Source: Simmondsia chinensis (lineage: Eukaryota; Streptophyta; Magnoliopsida; Caryophyllales; Simmondsiaceae). From it: a DNA stretch of 64,000 nt. The notes below the pieces were generated by a model, which was not told the DNA's origin, did not search any database, and saw nothing but the letters and a program-made list of their open reading frames with translations. The stretch spans positions 198,501-262,500 of the forward strand of contig JAGTTD010000008.1 of NCBI GenBank assembly GCA_018398585.1, written 5' to 3'. This document shows, one piece after another, positions 57,073-64,000 of this stretch. Each line of letters begins with the position of its first letter. Within the stretch, counting starts at the first letter, position 1. A program made the translations under genes and the position numbers.

Positions 57073-58167
57073 TTCACAAGGAGCATGATGAATGGAGAGA
57101 AGCTGGCAAGAATGACATGTAAATTGCATGAAAGCCTTGAATGCAGTCTTTGAAATAGATCTTTCTTTTATATTAAAGCTGTCTACCTAGATATTAAATT
57201 AACAGATCTTATTAAAATAAATACAACAAACCCAGTACCTCCAAGGGCTCCCGCAAAAGCAGGGTTTGGGGAGGGTAGATGTACGGAGCCTTCACCTTCC
57301 AGGAGGCTACCCTGAAGGGAGGCTGTTTCCGAGGATCCCCAGCCTAAAAAGTTTGTCCGTATCAGTCAGCCAAAGACCTGGCAATAGGAGAAGCATCAAA
57401 AACGCATGAGTGTGGCAAAGAGGGGAGGGGGGGGGGGCGCTATATATAAGGTGAGATAAAGAATAGTAGATAAAGAAAGGGCTACAGATAGAGGATAGAG
57501 ATAGATGTAGAAGAGATAAAGAAAGAGAGTGAAAAAGAAATAGGGATAGATAAGGTAGAGACCAAGACTACCATACTCCATCCGGATTATCTAATACCCC
57601 TATGCTAGTCCTCCATAGGGCCCTATCTAAGGCCATCTCCTCCCGGAGGTTTAGGTGGGTGAGGTCTTGTCGGATTGTCTCAAGTCATCTCTTCTTTGGT
57701 CTGCCTCTGCCTCTTCTGCCTAATGTAATAAGGGATTGTTTGCATTTCCTGACTAGAGCGTTGTCCGGTCTCCTTCTGACATGTCCGAACCACCTCAGAC
57801 GTTGCTCTCTTAATTTATCTTCAATGGAGGCTACGCCCAATTTGCCTCTTATAATGTCGTTTCTAATTCTATCCTTCCTTGTGTGTTCACACATCCGCCT
57901 CAGCATTCGCATCTCCGCCACCTTCATCTTCTGTGTGTGCTGTTGTTTCATTGCCCCGCACTCCGCCCCATACGCTATGACTGGCCTCACAACCGTCTTA
58001 TAGTATCTTCCATTTAGCTTCAAGGAGCTTATTAGAATAAATAAATTAAAAAAAAAGTTAAAATAAACTGAACTAAATGTACAGTTATTTATTTTATTTT
58101 TTGCCCCACAAGGAGCAGGATAAATGAAGAAGCTGCAAGAATGACATGTAAGTTGCATGAAATTTCC
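57073..58167. repeat. ~62 bp direct repeat either side of an RTE LINE
   Basis: 57073..57139 and 58105..58167 share CACAAGGAGCA, AAGAATGACATGTAA and TTGCATGAAA. They lie outside the LINE TSD and so predate the insertion. Confidence 0.7.
57224..58027 (-). mobile_element. RTE-class LINE 3' portion (reverse transcriptase C-terminus plus 3'UTR)
   Basis: 804 bp 5'-truncated insertion with a 16 bp TSD, one mismatch (CTTATTAAAATAAATA at 57208..57223; CTTATTAGAATAAATA at 58028..58043). The minus strand encodes RYYKTVVRPVIAYGAECGAM, then VAEMRMLRRMCEHTRKDRIR and LRWFGHVRRRPDNALVRKC, the conserved C-terminal region of plant RTE reverse transcriptase. After a frameshift it gives MALDRALWRTSIGV. The 3'UTR ends in the same tail carried by the SINEs in this window: CTTCAGGGTAGCCTCCTGGA, GCTTTTGCGGGAGCCCTTGG, GTACTGGG and TTTGTTG. 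Confidence 0.9.
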
Positions 58168-58362
58168 TAGAGCTTTCTTTAATGGGAAGCCAACTTTGTG
58201 ACGTGTACCTCTAATTGAATTTTATTTTTAAAAAAAAAATGCAAAATAGGATCACGTGTTTCTTTTATTATTTTAAAAAAAATTAAAATATAGTGTAGGC
58301 TTGGGATGTAGACTTGATATGATGTCTTCTACTTGATATTCAACGTGTAGCACGATCCCACT

Positions 58363-58382
58363 CCCCCCCCCCCCCCCCCCCC
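58363..58382. repeat. Homopolymer run of 20 C
   Basis: Uninterrupted C run in AT-rich sequence. The stretch 58,200..58,730 otherwise holds nothing I can identify. Confidence 0.9.
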
Positions 58383-58732
58383 ACCTCTTACCAAATATTA
58401 TACTTTATTCAATAATTAGTTTAAAAATAATTTAATTATATATTGATATATTAAAAAATAATTTAATTTTAATTTTTTATAAAAAAATAATCTAACTTTA
58501 TTTTCTAATAGTAAAAATAATTCAACTTTAACTTTTTTTTTTTTTTTACTAAAAACTAATCGGAGCGTCATATACTATACGCCTTACACTCAACCACAAA
58601 TTTAGTAATTTTTTTAATTCAAATTTTTAGAGTTCAATTTTTTTGGTTATAAAAGTTAGTTGTTTTTTAATAAAAAATTTAGAGCTGAATTATATTTTAA
58701 TTAGGAGATAATGTTGAATTATTTTTTGATAT

Positions 58733-58971
58733 AGGAACATAAAATAAACATACTTAGTGCCTCAAGAGCGCCCGCCTCCGTAGGGCTGGGGGAGGATGTA
58801 CGCAGCTTTCCCCCTTCAGGGTGTTAATCTGAAGAGAGGTTGTTTTCCAATACCCCCAACATGAGGGTGAGGACTTCCCAGGAGGTCACCTATCCTAGTA
58901 CTACTTTCACCAAAGTATGTTTAACTTCGGAGTTCTAATGGGATCCGATGACGGCGTGCTGCCCTCTTTGG
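58733..58971 (-). mobile_element. 5S rRNA-derived SINE with TSD
   Basis: A 13 bp repeat TTATTTTTTGATA (58719..58731 and 58972..58984) flanks it. Minus strand: full head (CACGCCGTCATCGGATCCCA, AACTCCGAAGTTAA), GGTGACCTCCTGGGAAGTCC, the GGTTGGGG-type linker with one change, then stem-loop and tail. Confidence 0.9.
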
Positions 58972-58984
58972 TTATTTTTTGATA

Positions 58985-60300
58985 CAATGAAATATAATCA
59001 TATTACTTTTAGATTAATTATTAAACTTTATTTAATTTTACTCTTAACTATATCAATTTAATCATCTAATCAAATTAAGTTATTTTTAACAGCACAATCA
59101 CTTTACATTCAAGTTACCAACTAAAAATCCATCCACCGACTCAAATTGAGTTAAGTTAATGAAGTAACTACATCAACTTAACATATAATTTTATTTTAAG
59201 AACCAAATTAACACAATATCACGTATAAAGAGAATAAATTAATGTAATACGTAAAGTACAAGGACCACTAGTGTAAAGAATCCTAAATTTTTTAATTATT
59301 TCTACTTAGCCTAAGTTCATCATTCAAGATCCGAGATGAAGAACAGTTCCACTCTAACGGGCCTGGTTTTAAAAAGACTAACTTGTGGGCTTGGTGCCAC
59401 GGTCCATACCCTTACGATAATGCACATTATGCACTGTGTGTTGGGGTCACTCACATTCCCCTAAATCTTATATTAAAATAACCCACACAAGAATAGGTTT
59501 CGGGAAGAAAATACAAGACACTAAATTTATGTCACTCGATCGAACCTTAAAAATGGGATCAAAATAGTTTCACTATATCTGAGACGTCTTAACTCTCGAC
59601 TCTACTCATAATGCACAGCTCTGATGCACATAAAGAAATCCTAGTGTGTAAGTTGGCCCATGTATAAGTCCCAATACAATCAAACTTCACGGAAAAAACC
59701 CGACACTCTAGGAAGAATGATGCATGTACAAGTATGTGTATATTGTCAAAAAATCAGTTGTCTAAAAAGTTCAAGCTTATAGGTCATAATGATTTTATAC
59801 TTTAATGATGTCCTCCTGTGCAAATACTGAAGGGACTTAAAGCACAAATAATAAACCAGCCCTCCTCATACATTAGGCATGCTTAAATGAAACTAATATC
59901 AACAATACCGATTACTGTAATTCAACCTCTTAATCTCACAAGTCGGGGAAACAATATTATCCCAAAAAAGTCGAAGAATTAGGGTCCTAAGCAGTTGTTT
60001 GGTTTATGCCCGACCCTCGCCACATGATATTATGAAGATAAAAAAAACTCACCCAGTGAGTGAGGTAATCAATACAGATCCCAGCAGCAATCACAACAAA
60101 AAAGAATGGAAAAACAAATTTATTGCTATAATTAAATGGTAATATCAACCATTTTGACACCTGTGCAATCGCAGTACCCAATCAAAGTTTACATGAAAAT
60201 ATTCAACAAAATTTACATACAACATATAGAAGAAAAAGGAGGAGATTTAAAGTTTGAGGTGCAGATTTTCATGCGAAAATTACAACTGTAGAAAGTGATG
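58985..60300. other. Intergenic and CYSTM 3' flank
   Basis: AT-rich sequence. The right end probably includes the CYSTM 3'UTR (left of 60,308). The minus frame at 59,987..60,181 looks hydrophobic but is unsupported. Confidence 0.35.
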
Positions 60301-60307
60301 TTAATCA

Positions 60308-62304
60308 TCACCAGCAGCACTGCTCGCAAATCCAACAGCAGCAAAGAAGACCCAGGCTGCATCAATTTACCCATATAGACTATTTAATTCCATCATCAAA
60401 ATAAACCGATATAGGCTGAGTAGCTGAATATTTTATAGAGCAATTGAACCGCTAGAAACCCAAACAGATGGTCTGGAAATACTAATGTACAGTGGCGACT
60501 TCAAAAGGCCATAACTTTGATAGGTAAGGAGTTAAGGGGTGAATTACCTATCAAAATGAAGCTCTCGGACCGACCAAACTCACCCTAGTTTAATCGCTAT
60601 TTGCTCCACCTTTTTACATGCGGCCTCTTAACATCCTTCTGGACCATTTCTACATTTTGTAGACAGTATAATAGCGTTTTACTAATTTTTTATTTTAGGA
60701 TTTTGTCTAATTTTTCCTCTCAATGGCCTTATGGCTCGTCGTTTTGTTCATTCAATATTTTTTTCAATATTAAACCCTAGTTTCTTCTCTCTCTCTTTTT
60801 TTTTTAAAGTGAATTTCAAGTTGTTTTCCGAACTTGACATGTTCTGCTGGAGTATAAAACCAATTCTGGACCTTCACCCATCAGCTTAAGCTTTTGGGAT
60901 AGATTGTTCCTTGACATGGTATCAGAGCCTTGATGACCAAGAGGTCAGGAGTTCGAATCTCAACAGCCCCCACTTTCAATATTAAAACAATTAAGTATAA
61001 GGTAAGAAGTGGGCATGTGCATTATCCACGCTTCAAGCTCAAATGGGCATTTGCGTAAGGGAGCATGTTAGAGTATAAAACCAATCCTGGACCTTCACCC
61101 ATCAGCTTAAACTTTTGGGACAGATGGTTTCTTGACATGTTCAAATCTAATTTTACGTTTCCTTCCCACATCATACGGAAAAAAATAGTTCCAAAATGAA
61201 AGAGGAAAGGGGTTACCAGGCACGAAGGAAGGAGAAACAGCCATTCTCATACCGATTGTAATCATCATAATAATCATACTGCTGGCGGTAGCCCGGCCGG
61301 GAGTGGTGAACGTGGGATACCAGCGGGTTTAAAATGCCTAGAAACCCACCACGTGGACCTGGTGGGTCGAATCCGGGTCGTGGCGGTGGCGGTGGATCAT
61401 CCATGTATCCAGGAGGTGGTGGCACTGCTGATGGGTATCCTCCTGTTCCAAATTTATGGTAAATTCATCATCTAGATACTCTAATATTTAATAGTATATA
61501 ATGAGATACTTGGAGAAAATTTATCAACTTCATACACCATGTGAAGCATGTTAAATCTTGACTAGAATATGGCAAAATGCCACCCTAAAGTGCATATATG
61601 AACATGACTAAGAAAGTATATATCAAACATATCAGTGATCTTGTTGAGACTCGTTCGATTACGATAAATGCACCGAATCCCAATGGTGCCAAACTATAAA
61701 AGCAAAAAGCAACATTCCTAGTGCCCTTGGGGCTCCTGCCTAAGCAGGGTCGGAGTGGATGTACGCAGCCTTCCCCCTTTAAGGTACGCTAAAGGGAAGC
61801 TGTTTTCAAGAACCCTAGTTGGGGTGCAACACGAGAACTTTCCAGAAGGTCACCTATCTTGGTACTACTGTTGAAATCACATATCCTTAGCATTTCTGAT
61901 GAAGTATGTCGAAATTATGTACGATATAAACAAGCTTTTTACGAAAATTTGCTCGAGTTCCAGCAAAAGAGTACAAGATTGTCAAAAGCTTTAAACTTTT
62001 AGTCACCTAACTCATAAGGTTTAAAACTTCAAGCTCCCCCAATTATATATTAAAAAGTCAAAATACTTAGATAATAAAAGAAAAAACTTCACACACCCAA
62101 ATGATGAATTTTCTAGTCAAAACTGTAGGGGAGAAGAGACTAAACACAAGTCTAGTGGGCAAGCTAGTTAGTGAAGCACCAAATGATGTTGCTATAGGAC
62201 ATCAACAAGACTTGTATTAATCAAACAAACAGAACAAAAATCAGCAAAAAGAAACACAAAAACGAACCTGGATAGGATTCATGGGCCACGTGCTGGTAAC
62301 TCAT
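60308..62304 (-). CDS. CYSTM-family cysteine-rich, proline-rich small protein, three exons
   Basis: CYSTM proteins are small tail-anchored proteins linked to stress responses; the function here is inferred. Exons: 62304..62268, 61442..61217, 60356..60308, with GT/AG borders and matching phases, giving 103 codons plus stop. The N-terminus is MSYQHVAHESYPGGYPSAVP, then a Pro-rich segment (PPPPGYMDDPPPPPRPGF), Gly/Tyr-rich YRQQYDYYDDYNRYENG and the C-terminal module CFSFLRACLGLLCCCWICEQ followed by CCW, which has the Cys cluster typical of the family. Reading past exon 2 without splicing would stop at once (FLRAW). Intron 1 contains a 5S SINE relic and intron 2 an intact TRIM element. Site II motifs lie upstream. 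Confidence 0.88.
60845..61137 (+). mobile_element. Complete TRIM/SMART miniature LTR retrotransposon
   Basis: 293 bp with two 72 bp LTRs (60845..60916 and 61066..61137) that start TG and end CA. The PBS TGGTATCAGAGCC at 60917..60929 is complementary to initiator tRNA-Met. A purine-rich stretch (GTAAGGGAGCA) precedes the 3' LTR. A perfect 5 bp TSD TGTTC lies at 60840..60844 and 61138..61142. No coding capacity. Located in CYSTM intron 2. Confidence 0.92.
61705..61868 (-). mobile_element. 5S rRNA 3'-half fused to RTE-type tail, relic in CYSTM intron 1
   Basis: Minus strand: AGATAGGTGACCTTCTGGAA, then GTTCTCGTGTTGCACCCC, the true 5S rRNA 3' end, followed by AACTAGGG and the tail (stem-loop, AAGGCTGCGTACATCCACTC, GCAGGAGCC). 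The upstream 5S part is lost. It shows the 5S-to-tail junction directly. Confidence 0.82.
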
Positions 62305-62570
62305 GACACTCTGACACTTCTTTGCCTCTTTAATTCTCTGATTCAACCAGATATATGAACATCAAGAATGGTTCTCTTCTCTTTTTGGAAGGTTTGAAAT
62401 GTTTCTGGGTTTCAATTGCCAAACTGAACCAATACAAAACGAAAAAAACATACTTGCACCAGCAGGAAATCAATGTGTTACATGGCTATTTTGTGTCATG
62501 CCACGTTCATTCTGGTGTCCGTTACCTGGCATTGCCCTGCCTCTAGAGAGCGCCACCTGTCTTCCCAACT

Positions 62571-62635
62571 TGGGCCCATATTGGGCTTTGCCTTGGAAAT
62601 GGGCCGACAAGCTCTCTGTGTATTCGTCAGGCCCA
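62571..62635 (-). promoter_or_regulatory. Cluster of Site II (TGGGCY) motifs upstream of CYSTM
   Basis: TGGGCC/GGGCCCA at 62571, TGGGCT at 62582, TGGGCC at 62600 and GGCCCA at 62630, about 270-330 bp upstream of the CYSTM ATG. Site II elements are TCP-type binding sites in plant promoters. Confidence 0.55.
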
Positions 62636-62987
62636 TAGAAAATCGGATCCTGTTTCTTCAGCTATTGTGTTAAATGAACAAAAATACAAGAACAAAAGAA
62701 AGTTAACATGAAAAAGAATAAAAAGATACAAGATACAATTTAACATGAAAATTATGTTTATATCTATAGATTGCATAAATTTTTCGGAATATTTTCAGTA
62801 GAGTGTAATGGAATTTTATTTAAAAAAATGAGTGGCTATTTTAGTCAAAAAATGAGGGATCAATTTAAAACTCACGAATATTAAGAAAAGAAAAAAATGA
62901 GAGACCAATTTCAATATATATAAAAATAATAAGAGCCAAGGTATAAAATTGTAAATAACATTGAGAATATATATAATCATGTAAACC

Positions 62988-63272
62988 GTAAAGCGCCCAT
63001 AAACGAGCCTTTGCCCAAAATAGCCTAAAATAAAAATAATATTACCCAAAATAGCACATTTTAAAAAATATTTTCTCAAATTACCTCAACGTCATCAAAT
63101 TTTAAAATATATTTTTTTGTTTTGGGGTTTAGGATTTAAAATTTTTAAACAAAAAATTGTTTTTTAAAAATTTGCTGACATGGATGCCATTTGGGAAAAA
63201 TATTTTTTAAAATGGGACATTTTGGATAATATTTTTTATTTTTGGGCCATTTTGGACAACGGATCCCTTTAC
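62988..63272. mobile_element. Foldback MITE, 285 bp
   Basis: The halves are inverted repeats along their whole length. GTAAAGCGCC at the left pairs with the complement of GGATCCCTTTAC, and CCCAAAATAGC-CATTTTAAAAAATATTTT pairs in the arms. No coding capacity. TSD unclear. Confidence 0.7.
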
Positions 63273-64000
63273 ACCATGAATATGACTAATTATAAAATAA
63301 AACTAGATTCCATATTAGAAGCCAAACTCAACCGTTTAGATTTTAATTAATGCAAGACTCAATTTGACACATTTAATTAACATATAGACTCATAATTCAA
63401 GTAAAAAAATAGCAAATTTAAGCTTATTACGACATAGTGTTAGGATCACTTATCTATTGATATAGTTCCACTTCACTGAGACTTCAAACCATGTGTCTAA
63501 CCTTTCAAACTTAATAACAAATTAGCTCATGTGACCAAAAGCTAGCAACTATAAAGACTCTTAAGTAATTCAAACTGGTTAGAGCCCAGTTTGTTAATGG
63601 CTTTATTGAAAATCAATTATATTATAAATTTGTTTTATCATAAATCATCATTTAAGTTTAGAGAAATAATGATATGTATAATTTATCATAAATGTACACA
63701 TATGTATAATATAGAAGACTCATATATTAATTGATATTATAATATAAAGTTGATTACTTGGTATGTGCTTGAGTTGACTCACCCACTTTCTTTATCCCAA
63801 AATGGTCTAGTAATTGTGTCTCGCTTTGGACCTTTAAAATCTCCGGATCAACCTTGTGAAATTGTTATGTACGAGCCTCAATGTCGATTTTATACGCTAA
63901 CATTGATCGTGTATTTTTCTTTATCAAGGGTAGTTTATTTGAAAAGTGAAAATTTTAAAATAATAATACTTAGGGCTGGTAAAATGTGACCCGATCTCAT
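63273..64000. other. Terminal intergenic stretch
   Basis: AT-rich. The plus frame 63750..63989 shows no domain I recognise. Confidence 0.4.

Noticed and set aside
57602..58003. Plus-strand 133-codon frame
   Set aside because: Antisense of the RTE reverse-transcriptase C-terminus, which is clearly on the minus strand.

Overview
The window is nuclear DNA of a eudicot plant. It is AT-rich, densely packed with transposable elements, and carries three intron-containing genes with plant-specific families (a RAWUL-type LAX PANICLE 2-like protein, a JAZ/TIFY jasmonate repressor and a CYSTM cysteine-rich membrane-tail protein), one box C/D snoRNA gene and one decayed PPR gene. I cannot name the species.

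Layout. 0-11 kb: 5S-rRNA-derived SINEs, an ORF1-only L1-type LINE copy with target-site duplications (TSDs), many LINE 3' ends and a probable LTR. 11.3-13.8 kb: LAX2-like gene on the minus strand, with an overlapping uORF and a short LINE insertion in an intron; its last exon was not found. 14-26 kb: mostly repeats, including a tRNA-derived SINE, LINE fragments, foldback MITEs, a solo LTR and an RTE-LINE 3' end. 27.0-29.7 kb: a complete 2.66 kb ORF1-only L1-like element with a perfect 17 bp TSD. 30-39.3 kb: LTR relics, SINEs and two hAT-type non-autonomous elements. 40-44.4 kb: low-repeat sequence ending in a PPR pseudogene (minus). 45.1-45.6 kb: snoRNA gene with Site II and telo-box promoter. 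48.4-52.8 kb: a six-exon JAZ10/TIFY9-like gene (minus). 53-59 kb: a solo LTR between duplicated flanks, and an RTE-type LINE 3' portion. 60.3-62.3 kb: CYSTM gene (minus) holding a complete miniature LTR element (TRIM/SMART type).

Most interesting is a retrotransposon partnership visible within one window. A SINE family begins with the 5S rRNA internal promoter region and ends with a GC-rich tail that is the same 3' end carried by RTE-class LINE fragments in the window. The same tail also occurs without the 5S head. The tail can form two stem-loops and ends, in the LINE copies, in TTG repeats, which is what a tail recognised in trans by a LINE reverse transcriptase would look like. A second trans-mobilisation case is the ORF1-only ('half') L1-like element. 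Two features of the JAZ gene also deserve a look: a degron with proline-lysine where arginine-arginine is expected, and a roughly 2 kb Jas intron whose retention would stop translation immediately.
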